Assembly: GCA_023333565.1 (NCBI GenBank)
Contig: JAJKFH010002781.1
Coordinates: 1-64,000 of the forward strand
Origin: Puffinus mauretanicus
Lineage: Eukaryota > Chordata > Aves > Procellariiformes > Procellariidae
Length of the DNA stretch: 64,000 nucleotides
Direction of reading: 5' to 3'
Below are positions 10,641-28,200 of this stretch, piece by piece. Every line of letters begins with the position of its first letter. The stretch's first letter is position 1. A program made the translations under genes and the position numbers. Under the pieces are notes generated by a model. That model saw only the letters and a program-made list of their open reading frames with translations, was not told the DNA's origin and ran no database searches.

Positions 10641-13526
10641 TAGCTGTTGGCACTTACAAGTGATCTCCTGTCAGAATGGGTAGCACTAGCATATGCCAGT
10701 CACTTGATGAAGCCAACTTGTCTGTGACCCTCTTGTTATTACCTACATCCACTGCTGTCCTCGGAGACAATTGAGAGATGGTCTTTGCACAGCCAAACAA
10801 TTTTTTTAGTAGGGGGTAATCCTATTTAAAAAAAAAAATGTTATCTAACTATTAGTAGATAGCGTTATTTCAGACAATGAAGTAGAAAATGCCAGAGATT
10901 CTCAAGGGAAAAAATGGTAGGCCTTCTTTTCTCTTACATGTAAACTCTTTATTTCTCTGTCCAATTCTTAAATTTTGTTTCAGGGACTTCTGTTTGCTTT
11001 TGGAGTACTAAGGGAAAGGTATAACCTTTCTCTGTAGGAGTTAGCTAATAAGTGAGAGGAGGGGTGATGGTGGTGAATAAGCTGGAATTCTGATTTCTGT
11101 ATGTGAAATTTGATGTCATGTACCAGTGATACGTGTCTTTAGAATAATTTCAAAACTTCATCGAAAGGTGGTGGGGTGGTGCCATCTGAATCACTCACTA
11201 GGAGATGAATAGGAGTAGAATATCTTTTTTAAGCTTCTGATTAAAATGGAATCGGGTGCGACTGAGCACATACAGCCTCGAGTGAATCTGCAGTTAAGAC
11301 TTACCATTTTCCTGTTCTTCTTTGTCTACGTAGAAGATTGAGGCCAGCTGATCTTTTTGCAGTTTGGGACTTCAGCAGAGTTCTGGCATCACGTTGTCCG
11401 AGTACCTAGTTTGCAGCATCAGTGGATGGTCTTTAAAGCAACTGGATGTTTTGAACTTGACCTAAAGAGTGTAAATCCATAGGTATCCATATGTGCTCAG
11501 GGAATAACCCTGATAAGGACATTCATTGTGAGTCAGCTGTGTCAAAGTTACATTGTGGTTTGCAACCTAACCTTTCCTTAAGTGCCTTGAAGGGAATGGT
11601 ATATTATGTTTGCTTAGTTCATGACTTTGTACTTTGGGAGAGTGAGTCCATCCTTAGGTGCAGCAATTTCTCTTTGAAGATGAAAGTGGCTAGAAAATGT
11701 TTCTGAACAGAAACTATGTTGAAACAGAATATTAAGTTTGCAAGGTCAAGCATTGCGAAACTAAGAATGCCAGGGGAATATAGCTTTCAGTGCATAATTC
11801 TGTGGTGCATAATTTAAAACAGACTGAAAAAGCATAGTGGAGCATCATACTTCAGTATTCATCACTGTGGTTGTCTAAAGGTTCAGAAATATTAAAGAAA
11901 CTTGCCATTGATCTTGGAGGAATGACAGTGTTGTCATCCTGTTCATGTACCGTTATGTAGAGGTGGACATTCCACCTTTGTTTCAGAATTGCCTGCTGCA
12001 ATTGCAATAGTCAATATCGCGATAGCCAAGACTCTTGGATTCATTTTAGGCTCCTTGGCCTTATGAAAGTCATGAGAGTTCCCTGAAGATGGTCTTATTC
12101 CCACTGAGCATGGCCAGCTCTTCCCTGTTTGTCCTTTTTCTTTCCTCATCCCTGCTAATTTCTACTGCTCAGCTCCTTGTCACAGACTTCTTGACTACAA
12201 GTCATAATTCTGCCTTTTTGGCAAATATGGCCAAGAAGTATTGCAATTTAATATATGAAAAATAATAAAACTTAGTCTAGGTTACTAAATTTAATATAAC
12301 CTCTTAAAATAGTGTGTTGCCTGACTATCTTTAAAGCTAGAGTACCAAATTGTTAGGATTCATCTAATAGACTCTGATCTATCGTTGCTGTAACAAGTGG
12401 TTCAAAGTAATCCTCTTTAAGAAAATTGAAAGTCTAAATGTATATGAGTAGCAGGACTAGCTGAAAAAGAACTGAGATTTATGCTGAGTGGGGATGGAAG
12501 GGACTGAAATCAGGGAACTGGGACTAACCAGGTGGAATCTGGAGCTGTGTGCCAGAGCACCAGGATGCTGACAAGGAAGGAAATGGGGAATACAGTGGAA
12601 ACATGGCCAGGTGACTGAAGGAATGGACCCGATGTTGGTTCTTCTGCAACTGTGCAAACTTCACCAAGCCCTTGCTGCTGCAGCAGCTACACATTTTGTT
12701 CATCAAGCTAGTTTTACTTTGTCTTTTCTGCACTACAGCCATATCTGTGGCTTCAGATGATATGCTCTTCCACTCCTCTTCACCATGCTGACCAGTATGA
12801 GAGATGGAAGCAGTAGCCTACTCATGTGAGGTCTCTATAGCTATTTATAAGGTTCAGAGAATTGCTATTCAGAGCATTCAGGGAACTTGGGATGCACTCT
12901 TGGCTGAGCAACAAACGTGGTTACACATGGATTTGCCCATCGATTCAACATCTGTATCCTATCTCTATGCCAGCTCCTTGTCCCAGTTCTGGTTTCCCTA
13001 AGGAGTTTGCTTTTTGAAGATTCATTTTGAGATCATTACAAGGGTAATCAACCTTTTGACTAGGTTCTTGTTAAGTGAGCACCATCCAGGCTGTACTGAA
13101 TAAGACAGGATGTTTTTGGGAAAAAACTCAATGACATCAGGAGATAAGATGATGGATATGAAAGAGACAACTGACCTAAATTACTGAAAGAGGCTTAATT
13201 CTGGCACTTCCTGATTAGGTTTTATTTGAGCATTTGATTCAATGTTCTTTTTTTCCTAAGGTAGAATGTGTGTGTGCACATGCAATTTTGAGATTTGTTT
13301 TAATCTTGTTTTAGGGGAGTTAATAATAGCATTAATACAAGGTCAGATGAGAATTTACTCATGTAATAGGAGTATTGAGGTGACTGTGTGTTGCCAGGAG
13401 AGAGGTGGTTTGCTTTGTTTTGAAAGGTGAGAGCATTTGAAGTTAGCAACCTAATGGATATGTTTGCATGTGTTAGCTTGTAATTATATCATACGCTAAT
13501 CTTTGATTATTTTTTTTTTATTTCAG

Positions 13527-13559
13527 ATTTTGATGCATACCAAGGAGATGGTGCAAAAG
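13527..13559 (+). CDS. POLA1: POLA1 exon (window exon 1), palm just before motif C
   Basis: A 33-bp exon encoding ILMHTKEMVQK, phase 0 at both ends. It follows a long T-rich tract and CAG acceptor and is followed by the donor GTAATG. The peptide equals the conserved family-B polymerase alpha block that leads into motif C and joins in frame to the next exon ([12 protein letters not shown]). POLA1 is the catalytic subunit of the DNA polymerase alpha-primase complex. It extends RNA primers at origins and on every Okazaki fragment in the nucleus, and works with POLA2, PRIM1 and PRIM2. The exon is too short to recognise alone. The call rests on the exact join and intact splice sites. Confidence 0.95.
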
Positions 13560-15131
13560 GTAATGCTGAGCATTTTCATTGAACAACAACCCTTAAAGAG
13601 CACACCTGGTGAATTTTTTTTTATTCTAGAACTGTAACCCAAACAGACCTGAAATCACTTCTTTGGATGCCTGGTTTACAAATGTAATCCTTCCTAATGG
13701 ATAATAGCTTTTTTCTTTTCCTACCACAGATATGATCTGGCCCCTGCTTGAAGCCTGTGTGCGACTGTTTCAAGCAAATTAGCAACAGTGCTAATTAGAG
13801 TTTACTCATAGACCTGTTATACCATGTGTTCTAGTGTTTTATTATGGTTTATTTTTTGGCATCCTTTAAACTCTGTCACAGGGTGGTTTTTTGACTATAT
13901 GGAGTTTAACATGGACATAGCCATGCTGCAGTTTTTACAGCTGCATTGGTTTTCCACCAGTGAAGACATCAGGTTTTCATTTTTTCAAGTTAATATTATG
14001 TAATTGGATGCATTTGCCCATTTTTTTGGTGGCATTTACTGGTGTTTCACCTTTTTCCTTGCTATGCCTTCCATATGCACCTCAGGCTTTTTTATGTGCT
14101 TCAATTTGTCTAGAGTTTGTTCCATTATCCCAGAGTATTATGGCAGTCTGGCTGGTGTTTGAACACAGTCTTTTCCAAGCAGGGCATTTGAATTGTTACA
14201 AGGATCAGAATGAGAGATGACATGAAAGGCAGAGTGTCAGTCAGAGAGAAGGATTCACGTAGGTGTTTGTGTTCATCTCCAGGTGGAATTGTTCAATAGT
14301 TCAACCTGAGGATACAAAACTTGTGGGTCATAGTAGCTAGATACTTATCCAAAAGGAGTGCCTTGTTCTCTGAAATATCTGCTGGCCAGGGAGGGACTAA
14401 CACAGGTAATTACATTACAGCAGAAGAAAAAAGATGGGAGTGTGAAGATGGAAATATGAAGCATAATCTGAAAAAGTGTAAGAAGAGCAGCCTAATCTGG
14501 ACAGTACTGTGGTATTCTCAGTTACTGTATCCACTAGCCAATACTTTCACTAAGTATTGATTTGTTTGAAATAGAGTATCTAAGGTTTTTTGTTTTGTTT
14601 TGTTTTTTTAATCCAGAATGACTTTTTTTGCAGTAGTATTGTGATGGCTACAAATGGGATAGGATACCTGACTGTAGTATTATCTTTCAAGCACATTGGC
14701 TAAAAATCTTATCTGATTAGCCTGAATTTGTCCAGCAGTCTTTGAGTATAAGTGATCTTCTTCTGTCCTAGCAGTCCAAAGTTATTTCTGGTTAGAGTTC
14801 CTGCTGTTTCTCTAGATTAGACTTGTTCACTGACTTATTTTTCTAGCATTCATTTAGTAAAATTTTAACTACTTATATTATGTACACAACTGAACAGTGA
14901 TTTTTTTTTTAACATATCAGTGGTTTAAGTTTCATTATTCTCTTTAAATTCAAATATGTCTTAATGAAATGTACAGACTTCTCAGTAAAAACTTACTTTA
15001 CATTTTTCTGCTTTTTAGTGTTTAAGGGATAATATACGGACAATGATCTTTCTGAATCTTGAAAATTAGGTGGGACTTTAAAAAGATGGAGTGGTTCTGG
15101 TTTGTTTTTCAAAGCAATCTGTTTCATTTAG
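13560..15131 (+). other. POLA1: POLA1 intron
   Basis: A 1.57-kb phase-0 intron with GT donor (gtaatg) and TAG acceptor (ttcatttag). AT-rich, with a TTTTG run near 14,587-14,609. I see no other gene or transposon in it. Confidence 0.9.
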
Positions 15132-15269
<138 letters not shown>

Positions 15270-16196
15270 TAACACTGGGTAGAGCAGATAGCATTAAGAG
15301 AGGACTCCATGGCATAAGCAGAGAATAGGCCATGAGGAAGAACTTGACCATGTATGGAAGCTATGGAGTAGTAAAAGCTCAAAGTGCCCTATCTTCAGAT
15401 GTAGCTATTCTGTGCGTTTTTAAAAGTGATTAAATTAAAATGAAACATTTTGTTGTATAATGAGCTTTTTTACCAATCGTAAGTTACCAGTATCTGAATA
15501 CTTGGTAAGCCAAAATGTAAGGTACAATTCCTCCATATTAGTTCCAGTTACAACATGAACACAATTTTGATTTTAATGATTTTTGTTTTGACATGAGAGA
15601 TGTCTATCAGTTTAGTTTTGTTTAGTTATGTAGTATGTATTACACTCTGTGTGCCATCAGATTTCCAGTGGTAAAATAAAATATTAATTTCCAGGGTATA
15701 CTAGATACAGAAGAGATGTGTTTGATTAGCAGTTGGCAATTGACGATGTTGGCAATTTGTGGCTCTCTAAAGTTGTGGAAGAGAAGTGAGAGATGTTCCA
15801 GAACATTTTAAAGAAAAGATGTGAGAGAAGTTGTTTTTGAAAGATGGAAGAAATTGTGATGAAAATGAGAGCTATGGGTGCTCTAAAAAACTCAAAGAAA
15901 ACATAGAGGTTTTTTTCAGTATAATATTAAATACAAGTCATGTGTTTTTAAGGCAAGAGTGAATCTGGGTTTTTTTTAGAATACTTCTGCCTTCATGCTA
16001 AGTTGGTACTTTGAGAAGTAGATGCATCTCAGGAGCATGGAAAAAGGAATAATATCTTGATGTCATAACAGCGTAGCAGGAGGGCTGATGGCATGGATGA
16101 AAGAAATCTCTCTCTTTTGTTTGGCACATACAAGACTATATATAATTTCAAGAGTATATACACCAGAGTGTGAGAAAGTTTACTCTTACTCTAGCC

Positions 16197-16213
16197 GTGT
16201 GTGTGTGTGTGTG
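16197..16213. repeat. (GT)n microsatellite
   Basis: Seventeen bases of perfect alternating GT. Confidence 0.9.
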
Positions 16214-16468
16214 GTTTCGTTCTGGTTTGGTTTTTGTCCCTCCCATTTGCTGCCTAAACATTATAGAGGAACAGTTAAATAATATAATTTTTGTAAAGTC
16301 TGACAGGATCATCATCATACGTTAAATACTTCTGACTTTGATTCAGGTTTACTGAGAGAACAGGTAGGTTTTTGAACTTGTCACCTGCTTAATGATTCTT
16401 TTTAAGAGCCAAATGTTAGGCTTTTTTATCCCATGTACTTCTGTATCCTAAACCAGTTGGTATTTTTT

Positions 16469-16540
16469 AAAAAAAAAACACACAACAAACAAAAACAACA
16501 ACCAAAAAAACCCCAAAACAAACCCAAAAACCAAAACAGA
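16469..16540. repeat. A-rich tract grading into CCAAA-type repeat
   Basis: An A run followed by irregular ACAAC, AACCAA and CCCC-containing units. The same kind of tract recurs near 29,974, 32,744, 58,890 and 60,397. Confidence 0.8.
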
Positions 16541-18766
16541 CATGTTTTGATTAATGTTTTCATATTGTACTTGATTTTAAAAGTGAATAAACTTATGTCT
16601 GTAAATACACTCAACCCTAGCATCACAATTGTGAAATTATTCTTTCTGTGACATAAAAAAGTGGTTCTTGTGTTTCTTGTTCCACGTGTTTCTTGTTTGT
16701 TTGTTTATTCCTCAAGAAAGTGATAGTGACTTTTTTGCAAACACTTCTATCATTTAGGTCTTCCTCGTTTTGCACAATTCATACAAGCAATTTTCAGGAT
16801 AGACAATTGTATCTGTTGAGAGGAACACTCTAAGAAATGTCACTGTTATGTTGCTTAATAATTTCTTTCCCAAAATTTCATGTTCAGAGACGAGGGATAT
16901 TTACATTGCATTCATGATACTTTTGCTTTAATGTAGACTGTTTGGAAGGCACACAGGTTTAATGCAAACAATTACTGTGAGAGCAGTTAGAATATGTACC
17001 CCTGTTCTGATGTAAAGTGTGAATTTATAGGTTGTCTTCAGCAATGAAGCATTCCTCTGAGAGATTAATTTTGTTTTTCCACTGGAGAAAATTCTCTCAT
17101 CTTTTTTCTGAATTTTCCCATCTAATGCCTTGTCTCACAGGCTTCTGGTTGTGTTCACTCCTGCCCTTTACCCCCCATTATTTATATCCGAGCCCCTTTT
17201 AGTCATTACTCAGCAGAATTTCATACGTTTCTCATTTTCTGTGCATCCTTGTCGATCAGATTTGCCGGTACACTCAATATTGCACTGTTGCTGGTTTTTA
17301 AGCACTTGGTTAGTAGGATGTAAAAAAAAATTGAAAAGACTTAAAAAAATAGCAGAAGAATGTTCAGAGGAATTGTTTGACTGATTTGCTTTAATGAACA
17401 AAATGTGAGCCTCTTGGCAAAATGGTTTTGCCTCATGATGTCCTTCATAATTTATAAATATACAAGGGATATAAAACTCTAAGGATAGACCCAGATTATT
17501 AAAAGTGTTGATAGTTCCTGCAGTAGGAAAAATGGAGATCTAAGTGAGAAAAAATAAATACACACCTATACATACACAGGGAAAATTTTTGAGGAAAGTT
17601 TTGGTTAAAACTGGTAGTGTGGGCCCAAAGCTAGATAGAAAACCAATGAGATTTTATGCTGAAAGTACTGTTCCTGTTTTAGTGAGGCTATGCGTTAGAT
17701 GGCAAAAGAACTTTAATTTATATAAAACTTCAGTGAGGCATGAGAAAGGGATAGTTCATAGTTGGTGGTCTCTGACAAGAGAACTGGAAGTAATGGAGGA
17801 GTAAAAGTGGATAGGGAGATACTGAAAATCAAGAGGGGAAAAAAGTTGTAGAGGAAAGAAAATGAAGAGTAGAAATGTGAAGACAGAACAGGACGTCTGA
17901 GGAGTGATATGCAGATATTCTGTTGAAGAAAGCAAAGTAAAAATGTATGAAGAAAGAAAAATGCCAGTGGGGACCTTTTTAGCAAGCCAGTAGGTGGGTG
18001 AACGTGTATTGGAACTGAGGTTTGTTGTTGAAAGTACACGCTGTTTTGAGATGTTGCACTTCTGTCCTCTTAGAATAGAGTTAAGAAATGTGGAGCAACT
18101 TGATATTTGGTACTATATTAAGACAATATATCAAGTGCAATTTCAAGCTTTTGTATGTGGGTAAGACATAGCCTGTGTGTAGAAAAATGGTACCTTTTCC
18201 TCTCAAAGAAATCAGGCTATAGAAAATGTAGGCATATTGTGGGGAAGGGTATAAATAAACACTTGCCCATTTGTGCATGTTTTTCCTGAACATACACACA
18301 CAGAGCTCTGGTCTGCAGTCACAGTTCTCCCGCTCCTCCCTGGTTGGGGGGGTGGGGGGAGAAAAAAAACCTGTGCCTTTGCAAGGCACCTTTTTTATAA
18401 AGCGATTTCCATATTCTGTCTAAGTGACTGTCTCTTATCTTTTGCTAGTGGATCCCTACTCTGAAATCCTTTGTTTGCTTAATTTATGTGAGAGGCTAGA
18501 TGGAGTAGCTGCCCTAGTAAAACAGGCTGGAGTCAGTTATCTGCAAGGTCACGTTCAGTCCCACGCTTCTCTGCCCTGCTTAATTTTGTTAGGGAGTTGG
18601 ATATACCAAGCCGTAAATCCTGAAGAAGCCAATGGGTGAATCTTAATTTTAATAGTAGCTCATAGTTACTACTGTGTACTTAATTTCACCATTAATGATA
18701 TCTGATGAGTCTTTAAAATGTATATGCAAACACAAAGTGTGTAATGTTACTTGTTTTAAAACTTAA

Positions 18767-20286
<1,520 letters not shown>

Positions 20287-20419
20287 CTATATAATCGGTC
20301 AGATTCTTTCTGATCAGCCCCGAGACATAATCGTGGAAAATATTCAAAGGCGGCTTATACAAATTGGAGAAAACGTGATCAATGGTCAGATCCCAGTAAA
20401 TCAGTTTGAAATAAACAAG
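20287..20419 (+). CDS. POLA1: POLA1 exon (window exon 4), thumb
   Basis: A 133-bp exon: one base completing the split Asn codon and 44 full codons, reading [20 protein letters not shown] and then [14 protein letters not shown] and FEINK. It is the helical start of the thumb domain that holds the RNA-DNA primer duplex. It ends in phase 0 at a GTAAAT donor. A downstream open frame runs past the donor, but conserved sequence stops exactly at FEINK and resumes with [13 protein letters not shown] in the next exon, so the border is firm. Confidence 0.97.
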
Positions 20420-22011
20420 GTAAATGATATCTCAGCTCTTTTCTGTCTCAGAACTTTACTGTTCCTGAATATATTGACTGCTGATAAAAATCTTTTTAAT
20501 CCTTATGATGCTGTGAAATATCAGGAGTTTTATTAGATACTGAATAGCGTGGAACATACTGCAAAGATCCTATGATATGAGAAAAAATACCTTGTGGGGC
20601 TGGAGGCCAGTCTTGCTTCCTCAGAATAGTAACTTTGTGTCTTGTCCCATCCTGCTGTCTTCCCCACTGATTCTGCACTTTGAGAATGACACGATAGCTC
20701 ATGCTTTCAGGAGAAGTTTTCTCCTAAATTGTCATTTTATATTTCAGGTTTAAAATACATCAACTGAAGAATGCAATAGAAAAGAATCGAATGATCTGTT
20801 TTCTAGAAAACCCATATAAAAGCATACTATAGTTAGTTTATTTCCCTTCAAAGCTCTGTAGAAGAAAGCTAATAGTCATTTTGAGATCTCATTCAAGACT
20901 TTCCTGCAGCAAGAAGTAAAATACTCTGCTTTATCTACAGGAGTGTTAGCAAACAGCATTGTGGTTTTGGTTTATTTTTATGAATCCTCAATGAAACCAG
21001 TATTTTTAACTCCAAAAGCCTCCGTCCCCCCTTGCTAGGGGGGTGTTTCACTAATGAATTGGATAGTACATGGCTCTAGTAGCCCCTCTCATGGCTCTAA
21101 TAGAAGAGATTTCCCAAATTTGCTCCACCCAAAGTCTCTTTCTTTTGCCAGCCGAACATCTGTCTGCTCTATAAGACTGTGTTAATCAATCAGTTAAGAA
21201 ATGTGTTCAGGTTGTCATATGAGTGTTAGAGAAATCAGTGATTTTTATGGTTTACTTACAAAAAAGACTGTTCCGATGCAAATATTCTAAGACTACTTAG
21301 TATCCCAGTAAAAGATATATATGGAATAATTTTCACTTTAAATGCTGAGTGTTCCTCTGTTTTACTACTATGGAAAAAAAAATAATGTATTTCACTATTA
21401 AATCAAATGTAAAAGTTGTTTCTAAGAATTGGGATGATGGTAAATATTTAAACATAGCATTTTATTTTACGTAAAGGAAAAACTCATTGTGGAATCTCGG
21501 TAGTATTAGATACATGGAAATGTTTAAATCCAGTTGTATCCTCATGCTACAGAGCTTGTTAAATACACTTAACTATTTGATATTCAGATTTGGTGAATTG
21601 GTGTAGCGGTAAAAGGGTCATCTCTGCCTGTATTTTTGTATTTTGTGTAATGTTTTCATCTTCAATTTAGTTTAGTTTTAAAACAACTGCATTATATCTG
21701 TAACTGTTTTGAAGTGTTGTGCTTTTAATGTAATGCATTTTTCAGACAATAATTGTAAAAGCATCTTCTAATTTTATTAATAGTAACATTTTTAAAGTAT
21801 GAAGGACTGGTACCTAGACCTTAATGTCTGGAAAATACCTTCATTACAATTTTTTCATCTTACTTTTTTGTGTTGCAAATGTACTTGTGAATAGTAGATG
21901 AATGAACATAGCTACTATGTAATCTTGTCTTTTAAAGTTCTGAGTTGTCCGTCACTGAAGTAAAATACTTTTCTCATAGTTATGTTTCTGTTTCCTCCTT
22001 TGATCTCTTAG
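20420..22011 (+). other. POLA1: POLA1 intron
   Basis: A 1.6-kb phase-0 intron (donor gtaaat, acceptor gatctcttag with an upstream pyrimidine tract). No repeat family or gene recognised. Confidence 0.9.
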
Positions 22012-24379
<2,368 letters not shown>

Positions 24380-27300
24380 TGAGAAGTTTTAATATATGTT
24401 TCTTAACAGAAATGCTTCCCAAAATCAGTCTTTTTACAATGAATAATAGCTTGTGTTACACAGTCTGTGGAAAGCAGCTTGGATTGTAAGTCTATTTCTA
24501 TGACTTTTGCAGAATACCATTTTTCAGAAGATGCTCATTAACATGAATTTGATCTTATAATCGTTGTTCAGAGCTGCAAAAATTTACTGTTCATAAATGA
24601 CAGTACTATTGCATGTCTTCTGAGATATTCTCAAGTTACTAAATTAGTTCTGGAGCGTGCATCCAGAACTAGCATCTTTCCAGATGAGAAACCCTAGTGT
24701 CTCTAGCATCTTCCCAGGGAGAAAGCAGTCATAGTTATAATGAAAGGATACAAATTTTTAGTAGGGTGCAAGTGAAGACTTTTGTTTGCTGGAACTGACC
24801 TGGTGGATAACAGAAACATAAAACCTCAGTAACAGTCTTGCCTGCTGCATATGGAGAAACAAAGTGACCAAAAAAAAAAAAGTGCTATAAAAAAATATGA
24901 CTAATGCTAGTGACCCACAGAATCACCAGTTTTTATTCAAATGAGCAACAGGGAATTGCTCGTTAGAGTTGTTCTTCCTCGTAAGAGAATGTCAAAGGAA
25001 TTGGAATTAGAGATTTTTCTGCCCCACTCTGCCTCTGCCTTTTCTATTCCCTAGGCTTCTTACTTGGAAAGAAGTACAGATGTTGAAAAATTGTTAAAAG
25101 TTTTATCAGGTCTCTTTCCATGAAAATACAATGCTGCGTGTGTAATCCTTTTAGTGTTGTTTCCTCCCTAAAAGTGATTCACCAACAGGCATGATTGATC
25201 TTCCTGATAAACAAAAATTTTGTGATTTGTATCCCATATCTAGTTCATTATTTTTAAAACTGTTACTGAAGGACACGGAAAAAGTTGCTAATCTTCCTGG
25301 CTGCTGAGTTCTTGACAAGACTGTCCTCTCCCACAAGAAAACTTTTTTAGAGAGTTGCACTATGTCAGTTTAATAATCTCTTATTTGATGCTATGTCCAT
25401 GTCTACAGGAAGTTCAGACCTGCAGAAATGATTTTGTTGAGAAATTTGGAACGCTCAAAGGAAGAGTTAGTCCTCAGCGTTTTGTGTTTAGGTAATGGCC
25501 GAAGTCCAGGATTTGGTCACTTAAAACCACCCGGCAGCATGTTGCCTTCAGGACCATTCACCTGGGACACTGCATCTCTGTAGCTTCCTTACTAACAGCA
25601 GGTTCTGCTCATGGTGAGCTTGCAGTTTGCACTTAAAATGTGTGTAAGTAAGTTCCTATCTTACAGGAATTTTGCTTGTTCTGGGAGGCTGCGAGGCATT
25701 TGATGTTGCAGTGTGTCCTCAACAGCTCTGGTGCTTTGAGGAGGTGTCAGCCCTGCTTCACACATGCAGGCTGACCGTACAAAGCATTCTGTTTATGTGG
25801 CAGGGCCTTGGTATACAACTTCCCCTTGATGTCAGGGTGGACTATGTGGTATGCCTGACTGAAAAGATCAAGCACTCTTGGTTCGGTTGAAGTGGTTTAA
25901 AATAGGCAGTAAACTTGTACTTCATTTAGGTAAAAGACAGGGAAGATTTCTGAAGCTAATTGGTTTTATTTGGCAAAAATTGTTAGTCTTATAGAGTTAA
26001 GCTCAAATTCAGAGTTGTTCCTTATTCACAACTGGCTCCCTTCAGGCACCTAAATTAAGTGCCCAGATTTTAAGAACTGTGTGCCACTTGATAGCATCTT
26101 TTTTTGCAAATACCTGTGCTGCTTTTTGTGCAATAGTACGTTCAAGATGAAAATTTCTTTTATGGTCTGTAATAGCATCATGCAGCTGAGAGTTTATTAA
26201 TAGTCCACAATTGTCAGTCTGAAAACCTGTATGTATCTATTACAATCTTGGATCTGAAATGTGTTCAGTTTGACCTTGCTGTGCTGTAAAAATATTATCT
26301 CCTTCTCCAGCTTCGTTTCCCTGAGAATGCTTAAATTGAGCTTGGGGGTAAAGTCAGGTCTTTTTCAAAACTTTTGCTCTACTTAGGTCTTTATATACAG
26401 CACTTAATCAGAGTTGTACATAAATTGTTGCAAGCTGAAGTTATCTTACAGCTTTTTTTTAACAGTACTGGAGGGATAGTCAAGTGGTTTTGTTTCAAAG
26501 AAATTGAAGATAGTTTACAACATACAAAAGTGTACAAGATACTTGAGCCCTGTTTGCTAAAACAAGCAAACATGAAAACGGTTTACTGTTCTGTGTTGCT
26601 AAGTTGGGCTTTTTTGCTTAGTATTTTCATCATGTTACACATCCAAATTCCTGTCATTTTTCCTGTCTTGTTGCAAAAGAGCATATTTTTCTGTTCTGAA
26701 GAAGAAAGCTGGCTTTCTGGAGGATATCTAAGTGTCATATCTGTGGACCAAAACTTGGTTGCGTTCTCATTGTGTGTGTCTTTCTCCGCCTAATCTGATC
26801 TATTGTGTTATGCAGGGTATGTGTCTGCATAGGGAGAATGGTTGTAGAGAAAAGATCTCAGTTTTGTATTTAATGGAATCTCTTTATAAGGTGAATGTTT
26901 CATTGATATGTCACCGCATTAGTCCGAGTAGATAAAATTGAGCTCTGCTTAGGGAAGTGTGGCTCATATCAAAACAGTGAAAGTTCTTTGTTCTGTCTGT
27001 GCTTAAAGCAAGTTATTTTAAGCTATTTTAGATGCTGAAGAACAAAAGCAAATAACCACACCTAAAAATTGCAGAGAACTCCTTAAATATCATATTTATT
27101 CACTATGGAATCAAGCTGAAAATTGCCTTTTGTTTTCGGACATTTTGGGAGGTCTGCCTAGCTTTTGAGAGGTGGAAATTCATTGTTCCTAAAAACGAGA
27201 CCCTCATGGGCATACTCCTGCATTCACTCTCTTTTTCCTGAAGTTCTCAAGAAAAAGCAGTGACAAGATGAGGATTGTCAGGGTTTCTGCAACTAAGTAA

Positions 27301-27875
27301 AGTGTGCAATCTGATCAGTAATATCATTCAATGAATCTGATCTTCTTAAATGCTTGGAGACCTTACTTCATCCTGAAGATACCTATAGCTTTTAAACGAA
27401 AAGAACTGTATTGGCAGAACAATTCTCTTAACGTATTTAAAGTAAGGGGTTTTTTTGTTGATACTTAAGTACTGCTCCTTGTCTCAAAGAAAAATCACAT
27501 CTTATTTCTGTGTTGTCAAAAGTATCTAAACATTATGGAAGCAGAGTCATTTAACCATGAGATTTTTGTAGCTGTTACTGCATAACATAATTTTCTCTAA
27601 ATTATGGAAGTTGCTGACTGCTGTCTTAGGCTGTGTCATGGTCTTCTGAAAGAGATGCGTGCTGCTGCCTTACAGGTGGATGTGCACGTTGGTGCCCTGC
27701 AGATTGCTTGGCATTTGGGCATTTCTTAGGAAGGCTATCTAATTTCAGGGAGTCATTACTGGGTCCTGATGAGGCTTGTCATTAAGAGTACTTCCCAGTA
27801 CGGGTTCCTCATTCCACGCAGCGTCTGCATGTTAGCTGCTCCTTGTAAGGAAACCCACCACCACCTTGAAGATGC

Positions 27876-27903
27876 TTTTTTTTTTTTTTTTTTTTTTCCC
27901 CCC
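27876..27903. repeat. T22-C6 homopolymer junction
   Basis: A run of 22 T followed by 6 C, a few hundred bases upstream of the CpG island. Could be the remnant A-tail of an insertion on the minus strand, but no retrocopy is visible beside it. Confidence 0.8.
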
Positions 27904-28200
27904 GGTCTTCCTAGAGAGTCATTTAATAGGTGCCTTTAGTAGAGTATTTAGCAGCTACTCGTGCTGACTCTCCTGACAGAAGGCAGGACAGTTGTGCTCT
28001 CCTTGTGGCACGCAGGAATTACATCAGGTTCTGTCTTGGTTTTCTCACATTAGGGAGTGAAGCGAGAGGAGAATGATGGAAATTAAGATTAAAGTAATGA
28101 CGAAACTTCACGACAATACAGTAATAAACCCCGAAGTGGAACAATTTTGCTGTTTGTGCTCTAGCTGGGTTTTTTTTGAGGTGCCCTAGACCTGCTCAGA

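Larger units (their letters stand above)
1..13526 (+). other. POLA1: POLA1 intron, 3' part (upstream end not in window)
   Basis: This stretch precedes the first recognisable POLA1 exon. I looked for the exon that should encode the conserved block just upstream (SMYGCLGF and FYAKPLAAL in the family) and did not find it, so the intron probably starts before position 1. It holds a C-rich edge, a TTTG run (232-253), a sense CR1 tail (271-469), a decayed antisense CR1 (3,734-5,660), a short palindrome (1,560-1,582) and a possible conserved block (10,080-10,640). In the rest (470-3,733, 5,661-10,079 and 10,641-13,526) I see only AT-rich intron sequence. It ends in a strong acceptor with a T-rich tract from 13,511. 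Confidence 0.8.

Noticed and set aside
10981..11024. Exon-like stretch between 'tttcag' and 'gtataa'
   Set aside because: The borders look like splice sites, but the translation does not match POLA1 and no family fits, so it is taken as a pseudo-exon.
26374..26793. 139-codon + strand open frame
   Set aside because: Hydrophobic, Leu-rich chance frame within an intron; no family, no splice signals.
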